From the NCBI GenBank assembly GCA_963827585.1, contig CAWHCK010000051.1, forward strand, positions 248,001 through 312,000: a DNA stretch of 64,000 nt, written 5' to 3'. The position numbers were made by a program, and so were the translations under genes. The DNA comes from VAZQ01 sp963827585 (GTDB lineage: Bacteria; Pseudomonadota; Alphaproteobacteria; Rhizobiales; Xanthobacteraceae). Within the stretch, counting starts at the first letter, position 1. Each line of letters opens with the position of its first letter. The notes beneath the pieces were generated by a model. That model did not search any database. It saw nothing but the letters and a program-made list of their open reading frames with translations, and was not told the DNA's origin. This document shows positions 29,354 to 38,566 of this stretch, piece by piece.

Positions 29354-30100
29354 CTACGCGCCGGGCCGCACCCGGAAATAGATCGCCGCCGCGATCAGCG
29401 TTCCCCCGATGACGAGGAGACGCCTGCGCATGGCGCGGTCGCCCTTGTCCTGCCGGGCGGCGGCATCGATCCAGAAGCCCACGAGTCCGATGAGCGCGAA
29501 CACGCAGGTCGTGCGGATGTGGGCATAGGCGCGTCCGTTCGCGATGATTGCCAGCAGCACGAAATAGCCGGTCCAGGCGAGCGTGATCGCGGGTCCGGGC
29601 GAGACTTCGGCTCTGCCCGCGAAGGCGCCGGCATAGAGGTTCCAGACCTGCCCAGCGGTGGCGTGCGGCGCCCCGGCAGGGGCCGGATCGTAGCTCGCGA
29701 TCTGCTCGCGCATGGTGAGGACATCCCAGACGACATAGAGGATGAAGATGACCGCGAGCGTCCACAGCACGCATTCGGGATGGGCCGATGCCATCAGCAG
29801 AAACATGTAGATGAAGACCAGCACGAGGCTGATGAGAAACCGCCAGAACCCGAACAGGGGCTTGTCCGTCATCGCCAGCAATGGGCCGTCCCACCCCAGC
29901 ACGGCCGCCAGCAGCGCAGTCCCGAGGATGAGCGTCTGATTGAGCTCGGCCGCGCCCGGCAGCGTGCCGTTTTGCACCCACGTCATGCGCGCGAGCGTCG
30001 CGGCAAATCCGACGCTGACCGCCACCGCGAACAGACGCCGGACGAGATCGGCGCGGGCCTCGGCCCGCGCGCGTCGAGCGTCTTCCGAGCCAACAGGCAT
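29354..30100 (-). CDS. Multi-pass membrane protein of unknown function
   Basis: About 248 residues from ATG 30100 (a longer start at 30160 is possible). At least six hydrophobic segments can be seen: LFAVAVSVGFAATLA, LILGTALLAAVLGW, FLISLVLVFIYMFLLM, LWTLAVIFILYVVWDVL, LAWTGYFVLLAIIANG and LLVIGGTLIAAAIYF. No transport or enzyme motif is recognised. It ends 31 bases from the convergent cupin gene. Confidence 0.72.
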   Translation of the reverse strand: MPVGSEDARRARAEARADLVRRLFAVAVSVGFAATLARMTWVQNGTLPGAAELNQTLILGTALLAAVLGWDGPLLAMTDKPLFGFWRFLISLVLVFIYMFLLMASAHPECVLWTLAVIFILYVVWDVLTMREQIASYDPAPAGAPHATAGQVWNLYAGAFAGRAEVSPGPAITLAWTGYFVLLAIIANGRAYAHIRTTCVFALIGLVGFWIDAAARQDKGDRAMRRRLLVIGGTLIAAAIYFRVRPGA

Positions 30101-30186
30101 GAGCAACGTCCCCCGCACCCGATCATCTTGGGCAATCTTGGACGATCTTGGGCCGTTCATCGGCGACCGCGCAACCCTGCTGAATT

Positions 30187-30240
30187 AGTGCGCATGTTCT
30201 AATCGGAAAACCGGTGCCCACTTTTCCGGAACATGCGCTA
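30187..30240. repeat. Stop-codon-associated palindrome, copy 2 (single-arm form)
   Basis: On the minus strand it begins TAGCGCATGTTCCGGAAAAG, and this TAG is the stop codon of the GST gene. It continues to the facing arm GAACATGCGC. Only the first of the two palindromes of the family is present. Other copies are at 17373, 38064, 42877 and 49990. Confidence 0.75.
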
Positions 30241-30952
30241 GCGGTCCAGCTCCTTGAAGTAGCGGTAGATGCCCCACTGGCTGAACGCGATGCGGCGGTC
30301 GGAGGCGAGATAGGCGGCGATGCGCGGGCGCTTGGCGACACGATCATGGAGCGCGACGAGACGCGGCACCTTGCGCTCGAACCGCTTCATCCGCTTGGGA
30401 AAGGCGTAGCGCAGGCCTTCGACGATCTGGAACAGGGAGAGATCCACGTAGCTGAGCCTGCGGCCGAGCACGTAGGGACCGCCGCTCTTCTCGAGCACGC
30501 GCTCGAAATAGCGCAGGAACTTGGGCAGCCGGTAGCGCCAGAAGTATTTCGTATAGAGCTTGGCGGCCGGGCGCTGCTGCTCGTAGTAGAGGTAGCCGGT
30601 GATCGGGTGGTGGGTGTCGTGAATGAGCACCACGAGATCGGTGATGGAGAGCTGCAATTGATGCAGCCACAGCCGGCCGGCCTCGTCGCGTGGCGCGAGG
30701 CCGAGCCGGGTGCCGAGATAGAAGAGAATGTTGGCGGTGTGGCCGACGACGAGCTTGCCGGCCTTGAGGAACGGCGGCGCAAACGGCGGCCGCTTGATGC
30801 GCCTGCCGTCGATGAATTTTATCATCGCCGGCACGCCGCGCTTGCCCGCGGCGCGCCACGTCGACATAGTCGGCGCCCGCCTCTTCCAGCGCCAGCCGCA
30901 CGAATTCGCCGCGGCCCTGGATCGTCGGCCAGTAATAGAGCTCGTAGCGCAT
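30238..30952 (-). CDS. Glutathione S-transferase family protein (one frameshift)
   Basis: Thioredoxin-fold N-terminal domain from ATG 30952: MRYELYYWPTIQGRGEFVRL and EEAGADYVDVAR. After a frame change near 30860 it continues with VVGHTANILFYLGTRLGLAP and the helical C-terminal domain (LEKSGGPYVLGRRLSYVDLS, LFQIVEGLRYAFPKRM). About 237 residues. It probably conjugates or reduces with glutathione in the cytoplasm; the substrate is unknown. The stop codon is supplied by the first TAG of a palindromic repeat. Confidence 0.82.
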
Positions 30953-31142
30953 CGAGAACCGATAGCGTGCCGGTGCCAGTCGTCGACCGATGCGTGGTCG
31001 CCGCTCGCCACGCCGCCGGCAAGGTTGGCGCGAATTGCGATCGGCGGTCAAGCGCCGGCCCGCGCCGCAGGCGCCGCGCGCGGTCGAGACGGGCGGAACG
31101 CCGCCGGTATAGACTGCCGCCCAACAACGCAGGAGGAAACCG

Positions 31143-31991
31143 ATGCCGATCGCCAACGTGCGCGGAGCAAGCATCAACTACGAGGTCCTCGGCCACGGCG
31201 GTCCGTGGGTCGCGCTCTCGCCCGGCGGCCGGCGCGCGCTCGATAACGTGAAACCGCTGGCGCAGCGCCTCGCCGATGCCGGATACCGCGTGCTCATCCA
31301 CGACCGCCGCAATTGCGGCGTCTCCGACATCGTCATCGGCGCCGACAGATCCGAATACGAGGTCTGGGCCGACGACCTCTACGCGTTGCTCTCGCAGCTC
31401 AAGGCGCAGCCGGCCGTGGTCGGCGGCAGCTCGTCGGGCTGCCGGCTGTCGGTGCTGTTCGCGCTGAAATATCCCCATGCCGTGCGCGCGCTGCTGTTGT
31501 GGCGGGTCACCGGCGGGCCGTTTGCCGCCCGCCGCCTGACCGAGAACTACTACGACAAATACATCCGCGCCGCGCAGGCGGGCGGCATGCAGGCGGTGTG
31601 CGCGCTCGATCACTTCAAGGAGCGCATCGAGGCGCGGCCCGTCAACCGCGCGGTGCTCATGGCGATCGCCCCCAACGCGTTCATCGCCGCCATGGAGAGC
31701 TGGCGCGAGCAGTTCGCCAAGGGCGCCGAGCTGCCGATCATCGGCGCGAGCGAGACGGACTTGAATTCCATCAAGGTCCCGACCTGCATCATCCCCGGCA
31801 ACGACAAGACCCACAGCCACGCCATTGCCGAAGCCGCGCATCGCATGATCCCGGGCAGCGAGCTGCACGACCTCTTTCCCGGCGACCAGGACATCGATCT
31901 CGTTCCGGCCGAGGACTGGGCCCCCAGGGAGGGCGAGATGGCCGCGGTCTTCGTCGATTTTCTCAGCCGCAGGCAGGCCAAGGCGGCCTAG
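31143..31991 (+). CDS. Alpha/beta hydrolase
   Basis: 282 residues starting MPIANVRGASINYEVLGHGG behind an AGGAGG ribosome site. The fold motifs are HDRRNCGVSD and the nucleophile elbow VVGGSSSGCRLS (GSSSG). The late acidic/His region LFPGDQDIDL does not show the usual GHxxxxE histidine, so the catalytic His is unclear and the protein might be a non-hydrolytic member. It ends 12 bases before the MetE-like gene, so the two form a likely operon. Confidence 0.82.
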   Translation: MPIANVRGASINYEVLGHGGPWVALSPGGRRALDNVKPLAQRLADAGYRVLIHDRRNCGVSDIVIGADRSEYEVWADDLYALLSQLKAQPAVVGGSSSGCRLSVLFALKYPHAVRALLLWRVTGGPFAARRLTENYYDKYIRAAQAGGMQAVCALDHFKERIEARPVNRAVLMAIAPNAFIAAMESWREQFAKGAELPIIGASETDLNSIKVPTCIIPGNDKTHSHAIAEAAHRMIPGSELHDLFPGDQDIDLVPAEDWAPREGEMAAVFVDFLSRRQAKAA

Positions 31992-32003
31992 CGTCGGTTA
32001 GCC

Positions 32004-33143
32004 ATGAAGCGCAGCACGCAGAGAATTCTCACCACCCATACCGGCAGCCTGCCGCGGCCGCCGGAGGTGGTCGAGCTGCTTCTGCAGGAGCAGGCCCATC
32101 CCGGTGCCAAAACGACCGAGCTCAAGGACGCGGTGCGGCGCGCGGTTGCCGACGTCGTGGCGAAGCAGGTTGCCTGCGGGCTCGACGTCATCAATGACGG
32201 CGAGCAGGGCCGCACCGACTACACCACCCACGTCAAGGACCGCCTGAGCGGCTTCGACGGCCCAAGCGCGCCGCCGCTCGGCACCGGCGAGCCGGATTTT
32301 CCCGAGCTCTCGGCGATGCTCGCCTACTTCGCCTCGCCGTTTCAGCACCGGCCGGCATGCTCGGGCCCGGTCGGCTGGAAGGATTTTGCCGCGCTCGAGG
32401 CCGACATCGCGCAGGCCAGGGCGGCGATGGCCGGCGCTGCCGCGCACGAGCGGTTCATGACCTCGCCGTCGCCGGGGCAGATCGCGCGCTACCTCAAGAA
32501 CCAGCACTACCCCAGCGACGAGGCCTATCTCTACGCGCTCGCCGACGTGATGGCGCGCGAGTACCGCGCCATCGTGGACGCCGGCTTCGTGCTGCAGCTC
32601 GATTGCCCGGATCTCGCCTTGAGCCGCCACATGGTGTTCGCCCATCTGAGCCTCGACGAGTTCCGCAAGGTGATCACCACCCATGTCGAGGCGCTCAACC
32701 ACGCGGTCAGGGACATCGCGCCCGAGCGCATGCGCATGCACATCTGCTGGGCCTCGACCCAGGGCCCCCACCACAAGGACGTGCCGCTCAAGGACATCGT
32801 CGACATCGTGCTCGCGGGCCGCCCGCAGGCGGTGTCGTTTCCCGGCGCCAATCCTCGTCACGGACATGAGTGGAAGGTCTGGAGGGACGTGAAGCTGCCC
32901 GACGGCAAGATCATCATCCCGGGCGTGATCGATTCCACCTCCAATTTCGTGGAGCACCCCGAGCTGGTGGCCGACCGGATCGTGCAATATGCGCGCGTGG
33001 TGGGGCCGCAGAACGTCATCGCCGGGGTCGATTGCGGGTTCGGCACGTTCGCGGGACGGCTGCAGGTCGATTCCAAGATCGTGTGGATGAAGCTCGCCTC
33101 GCTCGCCGAAGGCGCGCGGCTCGCTTCGCAGGAACTGTGGTGA
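32004..33143 (+). CDS. Cobalamin-independent methionine synthase (MetE C-terminal)-like protein
   Basis: 379 residues, the barrel of the MetE/UROD-like family without the N-terminal MetE half. THTGSLPRPPEVVELL and CGLDVINDGEQGRTDY are typical. Zinc ligands are probably His in MRMHICWAS, and Cys in the same segment and in AGVDCGFGTF. Family members range from methionine synthase cores to coenzyme-M-dependent epoxide transferases, so a thiol alkyl transfer reaction is likely but the substrate is not known. It follows the alpha/beta hydrolase closely and is convergent with the protease-nuclease gene. Confidence 0.83.
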   Translation: MKRSTQRILTTHTGSLPRPPEVVELLLQEQAHPGAKTTELKDAVRRAVADVVAKQVACGLDVINDGEQGRTDYTTHVKDRLSGFDGPSAPPLGTGEPDFPELSAMLAYFASPFQHRPACSGPVGWKDFAALEADIAQARAAMAGAAAHERFMTSPSPGQIARYLKNQHYPSDEAYLYALADVMAREYRAIVDAGFVLQLDCPDLALSRHMVFAHLSLDEFRKVITTHVEALNHAVRDIAPERMRMHICWASTQGPHHKDVPLKDIVDIVLAGRPQAVSFPGANPRHGHEWKVWRDVKLPDGKIIIPGVIDSTSNFVEHPELVADRIVQYARVVGPQNVIAGVDCGFGTFAGRLQVDSKIVWMKLASLAEGARLASQELW

Positions 33144-33175
33144 GGCGCGCGCTGCTGGTCGGTGCGGCCCACTCC

Positions 33176-35450
33176 CTACAGCACGATGTCGCTCAAACCC
33201 TCGAGGGCGACCACGTCGGCGGTCACGCCTTCCATGAACAGCTCACGACCCGCCCCGACCAGCGGATCGACGCGCGCGAAGGCGTCGAAATCGAGCTTGG
33301 TGCGTGCTTCGAGGTCGCTGATCTTGACCTGGAAGGGCCGGTACGGGCCGACCTCGAACGCCTCCGCCGGCAGGTTCATGATCAGGCTCTCCTGGCTCAG
33401 GATGAAGGCCACCGCTGCGGGCGTGCCGTCGGCCTTGGCGTAGACGATCAGCTTGTAGAACTCGCGCGGGATCCGCTCTCCGCGATAGATGCGATCGTTG
33501 GTACGGAAAATCGGGCCGTTGAATACCGACAACTTGCCGTTATCGGCTTGCTCGACCACGTGGTTCTCCAGGTTGCCCCACAGCAGGATGCCGCGCTCGT
33601 TGGCCTTGGTGCTCTGATTGAACACTTCATGCTGGGGCGAGCAGTTGGTCCAATGGAAGGTATCGTCGTTGGCGAGCCTGGCTTCCTCCTCGGTGTCGCC
33701 CCAGGCCGCGTCGGCGCGTCTGGTCAAATGGCCGCGATCCAGCGGATTGCTGCCGTAGAGCTCGTCGCCGATCTGTGCGTCGCGATCGATGCGGGGGTCG
33801 TAGAACCAGCGATCCTTGCCCTGTCGATTGAGCTGGAATTTCGCGCCGGCGTCGAGGTTGACGGCCGAGACACAAGGCGAGCTTGCGCTCCGAATTCATG
33901 ATCACGCTGTAGTGGTGGTACTTGAGCTCGACGCCATCGTCGACCGGCAGCGCGAGGTCGCCCGCCTCCGGCAGCAGCGTCGGCAGCGGCGCCGCGAACC
34001 CGAGAAAGCCCGGGTCGAAACCGGGGCGGTCGGAATAGTCGGGGTCGGGCTGGATCGCAGCCTCCAGCTCCGTCTCGGCCGGTTGCACTGCGAGCGCAGC
34101 CGTTCGCGCAAGCTGGGCCTGCGGAGCTCCGAGGTTGATGCTCACGGTGAGCGGAATCGTCAGCGAGACGGTGCCGTGCCGGGGCATGGCCACATCCTGC
34201 GCGGCAGGTGCCGGGCGCCGCGGCTGCGCCGGCGGCGGTGGAATGGATGGCGGCAGCGGCTTGCGCACCGCTTCGGTCGAGGCCAGGGCAACCTCGGGCG
34301 CGGGCTTTGGAGTTGCGGCCGGCACCGGCGAGTTGCCGCTGCTGATGGCAAGGAACTCCGCTTGCAGCGCCTTTTCACGCTCGCGCACGGCCGCGGCCTT
34401 GATGAAAGCGACCAGACGCGATGTACGAATACCCTCGTTCGATACCCAGTCGATGTCGTCGGGATCGCCATTCGATGGCCAGACGTTTCCCTCGCGGTCG
34501 AGTATCTGCTTCTTGGCGTTCGTGCGCGGAACGCCGGAGTGGTGCAGCGCGATCACCTCCCATTGATCGTTGAAGACCGGGGAGCCGGATGATCCCTGCT
34601 CGGTATCGGTCTCGTAATGGGCATATTTGTCGAGCGGCGCCTTCTCCGGCAGATCGAGCAGCGTATTGTTTCGAATCACGATCTGTTTGAGCTCGCCCTT
34701 GGGGTGCTGCACGATGTTGACGGGATCGCGCACGAGGATCTTGCCTTCGGCGGCGATGAGCGGACAGAAGCCGAAAGTGGTCAGCGCCGTTCCGTTGGTC
34801 GAACGCTGCTCGATCGCAACCAGCGTGAAATCGAGATCGCGATCGGTGAGGAAGAAAAGGTCGGGCCTCAGCTCGAACCGCTCGAGCGGCAGCGGGGTGC
34901 CGGTCTCGGTGAGCTGATAATTGAACTCGGCGACGCTGCGACCGGCCTGGTCCTCCGACGCCAGCACGTGATTGTTGGTCATCAGCAGCGATGGCGTCAC
35001 CATGAAGCCGGTGCCGAAGCCGCGCCGCCCGCCGCCCAGATTGGTGACGATGCGGCAAACCGCGCGGCTTGCGATTGCACCCTTCTCGAAAAATCCAATG
35101 GCCAGGAAATCGCGGGTGGCCCCGATCACCCGCTCGACCATCGCGTCGGTCACGGTCTCGGGGGCGACCTCGTCCTGCTTCATCAATTCCTGCACCTTGT
35201 TGGGCAACGCGCGCGCGATCGGCTCGCCCGCCTCCGCGCTCACCGCGCCCATCGCCACCTGCCCCTTGACCGCATCCACCAGGCGCTTGACACGCTTGGC
35301 CAACCGCTGCGGGCTTTCCGCCTTGGTGTATTGCCCCTCCTCGATCGCCTTTGCCTTGATATCCCGCTGCTTCTTGCGCGCCTTGAAGTGGTCGGCCGCG
35401 TGCATCGCGATGTCGAGATCGAACGCCGGCTTGTCGTCCGGAGCGGCCAT
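33176..35450 (-). CDS. Trypsin-like serine protease fused to a DNA/RNA nonspecific endonuclease (one frameshift)
   Basis: About 757 residues from ATG 35450. Residues 1-110 are helical and charged, with no signal peptide. Residues 130-320 are a trypsin-fold protease: GFGTGFMVTPSLLMTNNHVL (His161), DRDLDFTLVAI (Asp207) and EQGSSGSPVF (Ser288), a full triad. A Pro/Ala-rich linker spans about 375-440. After a frame break near 33868, the C-terminal domain is a NUC1/EndoG-type nuclease: DRGHLTRRADAAWG (catalytic His near residue 574) and WTNCSPQHEVFNQ (metal-binding Asn). Both catalytic sites look intact. The combination suggests proteolysis-controlled nuclease release, as in a self-killing or anti-phage effector; this is inference. 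It has its own promoter and is monocistronic. Confidence 0.85.
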
Positions 35451-35487
35451 GGCAGCCTCCCATTAAACTGTAGCGCGTATTATTCTT

Positions 35488-35515
35488 ATATTACATCCTG
35501 CACGTGTTGTTTCAA
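35488..35515 (-). promoter_or_regulatory. Sigma70-like promoter of the protease-nuclease gene
   Basis: On the minus strand TTGAAA (35515-35510) and TAATAT (35493-35488) are separated by 16 bases, in an AT-rich patch that contrasts with the window. The start codon follows about 38 bases downstream with a GGGAGG ribosome site. One of the best promoter matches found by eye here. Confidence 0.6.
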
Positions 35516-35749
35516 CCGAGCTCGTCGCCCTCGGCCTCGCATTTTCGCTCACGACGATGAAGCCCGTACAACCGGATGTGCTGCCGCAGGAATTCGGCGG
35601 CGAATGCGCGCCCGCTTGACAGCCGCCGCCGCAGCGGGCGTCGTGCCTGCAGCAACGCCTCACCTCGCCCGGTTTCCCGCCAGAACGCACGTCAGCTACG
35701 ACAAGTCTCATCCGTTTTCGATATGCGGGGGATCCCGAGGAGACATGGA

Positions 35750-36313
35750 ATGACCAGAGTCTGCGACTGCTTCCCCGAGCTGAAAGAGGTCACCGAGGCG
35801 CGCGAGCGCCGCTACCGCACGCATCCCGACCGGCCGGCGCCGGAGGGGCCGCAGAGCTTCGTCGAGGTCAAGGTAACCTCGATCGGCCAGCTCAACGAGC
35901 TCGTCGACTGCACCAAGAGCGGGCACAAGTTCATCATCAGCGAGCCCGTGCATGTGGGCGGGCAGAATTGCGCGCCGACGCCGCTCGAATTTCTGCTCTC
36001 CGGCGCGGTCGGCTGCTACGCCGCCGTGTTCGCCTTCTACGCGGCGAAGCTCGGCGTGCGCTACGACAGCTTCGAGGCGGTCGCGCGCACGGATTTCGAC
36101 GTGCGCGGCCACATGATTGCGGACGCGCCGACGTCGTCCTTCCGGAAGGTGACCATCGGCATCAGCGTCACCAGCGATGCGCCCGCGGACAAGCTCCGCG
36201 AGATCGAGCGCCTGGCGTTCGAAGGCTGCCCCGGCATCAGCACCTTGCGCGAGCCGGTGGAGGTGGAGACGCGGCTCAGCGTGACGCCGGCGACAACCGA
36301 GCACGCGGCATAG
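35750..36313 (+). CDS. OsmC/Ohr-family protein
   Basis: 187 residues from ATG 35750 (MTRVCDCFPELKEVTEARER) behind a GAGGAGA ribosome site. OsmC-like core: GGQNCAPTPLEFLLSGAVGC with FAFYAAKLGVRYDSFEAVAR, and the second conserved cysteine in FEGCPGIS. In OsmC/Ohr proteins the two cysteines reduce organic hydroperoxides; the Cys positions here fit that role. The first 45 residues (with CDC) are extra relative to short members. It is followed after 14 bases by the SET-domain gene, so the two are co-transcribed. Divergent from the protease-nuclease gene. Confidence 0.84.
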   Translation: MTRVCDCFPELKEVTEARERRYRTHPDRPAPEGPQSFVEVKVTSIGQLNELVDCTKSGHKFIISEPVHVGGQNCAPTPLEFLLSGAVGCYAAVFAFYAAKLGVRYDSFEAVARTDFDVRGHMIADAPTSSFRKVTIGISVTSDAPADKLREIERLAFEGCPGISTLREPVEVETRLSVTPATTEHAA

Positions 36314-36327
36314 GCGGCGCTGGGGGG

Positions 36328-36843
36328 ATGAAACGCAAGATTTCGCGCCGCAAGGCTTCGCGCCGGCCGTCGGCCAAGCCGCCGCGCAAGCCTTATCGCG
36401 TCGGCCGTTCGGCGACCGGGCTCGGGCTGTTCGCCACCGTGCCGATCGACAAGGGTGCGTTCATCATCGCGTATCGGGGCCGCCGCATCACCAATGCGCA
36501 AGCGGAGCGGCTGGAGGCGCGCGGCAGCCGCTACCTGTACGAGATCAACAGCCGCTGGACCGTGGACGGCTCGAGCCGCCGCAACATTGCGCGCTACGCC
36601 AATCACTCGTGCCGTCCGAACGCGGAATCCGACGTGGTCAAGGGCAGGATGATCCTGCGTGCGATCAAGACCATCACGCCGGGCGACGAGATCACCTACG
36701 ACTATGGGCGGGAATATTTCGACCTCTTTCTCAAGCCGGTCGGATGCAAATGCGTCAAATGCGCAGCGCGGCGGCGCAAGCTCCGCAAAGCGCGCACGCG
36801 CGGTCGCAGCAGCACCAAGCGCGGAGCGCGCAGGGCGGATTAG
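36328..36843 (+). CDS. SET-domain protein-lysine methyltransferase
   Basis: 171 residues. The SET domain spans about residues 22-147: RSATGLGLFATVPIDKGAFI (SAM pocket GxG), ARYANHSCRPNAES (NHSC at 92-95), ITYDYGREYF (catalytic Tyr region 124-126) and a post-SET zinc cluster CKCVKCA (Cys140, 142, 145). Both ends are strongly basic (MKRKISRRKASRR, and RKARTRGRSSTKRGARR), suggesting binding to nucleic acid or an acidic partner. Bacterial SET proteins methylate lysines of proteins such as histone-like or ribosomal proteins; the target here is unknown. Co-transcribed with OsmC. Confidence 0.88.
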   Translation: MKRKISRRKASRRPSAKPPRKPYRVGRSATGLGLFATVPIDKGAFIIAYRGRRITNAQAERLEARGSRYLYEINSRWTVDGSSRRNIARYANHSCRPNAESDVVKGRMILRAIKTITPGDEITYDYGREYFDLFLKPVGCKCVKCAARRRKLRKARTRGRSSTKRGARRAD

Positions 36844-37006
36844 GCGTCGGCATCAGTCCGACATGCAGACTGCCCGTGGCGGACGGCGTTCGGCTACCGC
36901 CCGAATTAGCCGGACGAAATTGAAAACCTGAGCGGACGTGGAATGCGTTGTTCGCATGGGATGACCGCGTCGGCGCGTCGGCAAACGCGTTCTTGACGAG
37001 GCGAGA

Positions 37007-37685
37007 ATGGTCGCGAAACTGATCATCAGGAACCGTGCTCTGGAACGCCGCGCTGGCGGTGATCCTGTTCGGCGCGGCCGGCACCGTGCGCTGGCCGGCC
37101 GGCTGGGTCTTCCTCGCCGAGGTGGGCGGCTTCGGGCTTGCGATCGGCTTGTGGCTCGCCCGCTACGATCCGGCACTGCTGGCCGAGCGGATGTCGACCT
37201 TCGTGCAGCCCGCGCAGAAGACCTGGGACAAGGTCTTCCTGGTCGCCGTGCTGGTGCTCTGGACCGCCTGGCTCGTGCTCATGCCGCTCGACGCCGTTCG
37301 CTTTCGCTGGTCGCAGGTCCCGGTATGGGCGCAGGCGATCGGCGCGCTCCTGATCGCGCTCTGCATGTACCTCTGCTACCTGACCTTCCGGGAAAACAGC
37401 TATGCCGCGCCGGTGGTGAAGATCCAGCGCGAGCGCGGCCATCGCGTGGTCAGCACCGGCCCCTACGCCTATGTCCGCCACCCCATGTATGCGGGCGCGC
37501 TGCTGTTCTTCATCGGCACGCCGCTGCTGCTCGGCTCCTGGTGGGGCCTCCTCGCCGCACCGGTGATCGCGGCCATGCTGGCGGTGCGCGCGGTGTTGGA
37601 GGAACGCACGCTGGCCGACGGGCTTCCCGGCTATCGCGACTACGCCGCGCGCGTGCGCTACCGGCTCATCCCGGGCGTCTGGTAG
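37007..37685 (+). CDS. Isoprenylcysteine/phospholipid methyltransferase-family membrane protein
   Basis: About 217-226 residues with at least five membrane segments. The C-terminal catalytic signature STGPYAYVRHPMYAGALLFF and the late EERTLADGLPGYRDYAARVR-type segment are those of the ICMT/PEMT membrane methyltransferase family. The conserved part starts at GTG 37035 (VLWNAALAVILFGAAG). An ATG at 37007 (MVAKLIIRN) is in another frame and would join with one base change, so a sequence error near 37030 is likely. The substrate is unknown; alphaproteobacterial members are often unassigned. Confidence 0.8.
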
Positions 37686-37796
37686 CGCGACGAGCAGGCC
37701 GATGGTTCCGGCTGCGCCCTGGCCGCGCCTCGCGCCGCGCATTAGCATGGCGGGCGCGGCGTTGCCGCCGTCACCACCATCGAGGAGACCACGATC

Positions 37797-38066
37797 ATGC
37801 TCAGCGCGCAGGCCGTTTTCCTGATCCTGCTCATCATCGGCATCGCTGCCGGCCTGTTGTTCGATCGTTTCGCCGGCCCGGGCTGGCTCTCGCGCCAGAT
37901 CGCCGGCTCGAACCGCATGATGGTGACGAGCGCGCTCGTCGGCGTCGCCGGATCGTTCGTCGGCTATCACCTCGCGCTGCTGATCGGGATCATCGGCTAT
38001 GGCGCGCTCCTCGTCGCCGTGATCGGCGCGGCGGTGATGCTGTGGGGGTGGCGCGCGATGCGCTAG
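37797..38066 (+). CDS. GlsB/YeaQ/YmgE-type small membrane protein
   Basis: 89 residues with three hydrophobic segments: FLILLIIGIAAGLLFDRF, MVTSALVGVAGSFVGYHLAL and GIIGYGALLVAVIGAAVML. The GAAGS-like turn and small size match the transglycosylase-associated (stress-induced) membrane protein family. No enzymatic activity is established for that family. Its TAG stop is the first triplet of a palindromic repeat. Confidence 0.82.
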   Translation: MLSAQAVFLILLIIGIAAGLLFDRFAGPGWLSRQIAGSNRMMVTSALVGVAGSFVGYHLALLIGIIGYGALLVAVIGAAVMLWGWRAMR

Positions 38067-38167
38067 AGCATGATCCGGAGAAGTGGGCACCGGTTTTCCG
38101 AAAAGATCATGCTCAAACAAAGAGCTAGAGCGTGATTGCGACTCAACCTAAAGCGATCACGCGCTAG
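38064..38167. repeat. Stop-codon-associated double palindrome, copy 3
   Basis: Starts TAGAGCATGATCCGGAGAAG, with TAG being the stop of the small membrane protein gene. The first palindrome ends AAAGATCATGCTC. The second runs TAGAGCGTGATTGCG to GCGATCACGCGCTAG at 38167. A full-length copy of about 104 bases. Confidence 0.85.
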
Positions 38168-38185
38168 CAGCAGGAGGACGGACGC

Positions 38186-38395
38186 TCAGCGCGCCGGGGC
38201 ATCAACCGGCGCGCAATTGGTACGGCCCTGCGCCACGCAGTCATCGAGCATGCGCTGGTTGAACATGGCGTTGGCAAGCCAGATCCCGCCCCCCACGACC
38301 ACGACGAGGAGCGCCACCAGGATGGCGTTGGCGATCCAGCGATCGCGGTCGGTCTCGACGTAGTCGTCTTGTTGCTGCGATTTCGGCTCGTCCAT
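38186..38395 (-). CDS. Small single-pass membrane protein
   Basis: 69 residues from ATG 38395 (MDEPKSQQQDDYVETDRDRW). An acidic, Gln-rich N-terminus is followed by one membrane helix (ANAILVALLVVVVGGGIWLA) and a short tail with two cysteines (DDCVAQGRTNCAP), probably periplasmic. Unknown function. It lies between two repeat elements. Confidence 0.62.
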   Translation of the reverse strand: MDEPKSQQQDDYVETDRDRWIANAILVALLVVVVGGGIWLANAMFNQRMLDDCVAQGRTNCAPVDAPAR

Positions 38396-38462
38396 ACCGC
38401 CATGGTAGCGCGCGGACCCAGGACGTGAAACTAGCCACAGGGGGCAACGAGCGGGGGCCGTT

Positions 38463-38507
38463 CATCCTTCGAGGCCCGCGCAAGAGCGCGGGCACCTCAG
38501 GATGACG
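38463..38507. repeat. Short intergenic palindrome
   Basis: CATCCTTCGAGGCCCGCGC faces GCGCGGGCACCTCAGGATG with a short loop, about 60 bases beyond the 3' end of cckA. A different sequence family from the other repeats here; possibly a terminator-like hairpin without a U-run. Confidence 0.6.
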
Positions 38508-38566
38508 GGTCGTGGTTCGGTGCCGCTGGCAATCTCGTGGTTTGGTGCCGCTGGCAATAAACCGCG

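Noticed and set aside
31313..32197. 294-codon plus-strand frame spanning the hydrolase and MetE-like genes
   Set aside because: It is a shifted frame of both genes with Arg/Gly/His-rich composition; the true frames are intact and conserved.
33162..35753. Plus-strand frames covering the protease-nuclease region
   Set aside because: The minus strand has full catalytic motifs of two enzyme families; the plus-strand frames have none.
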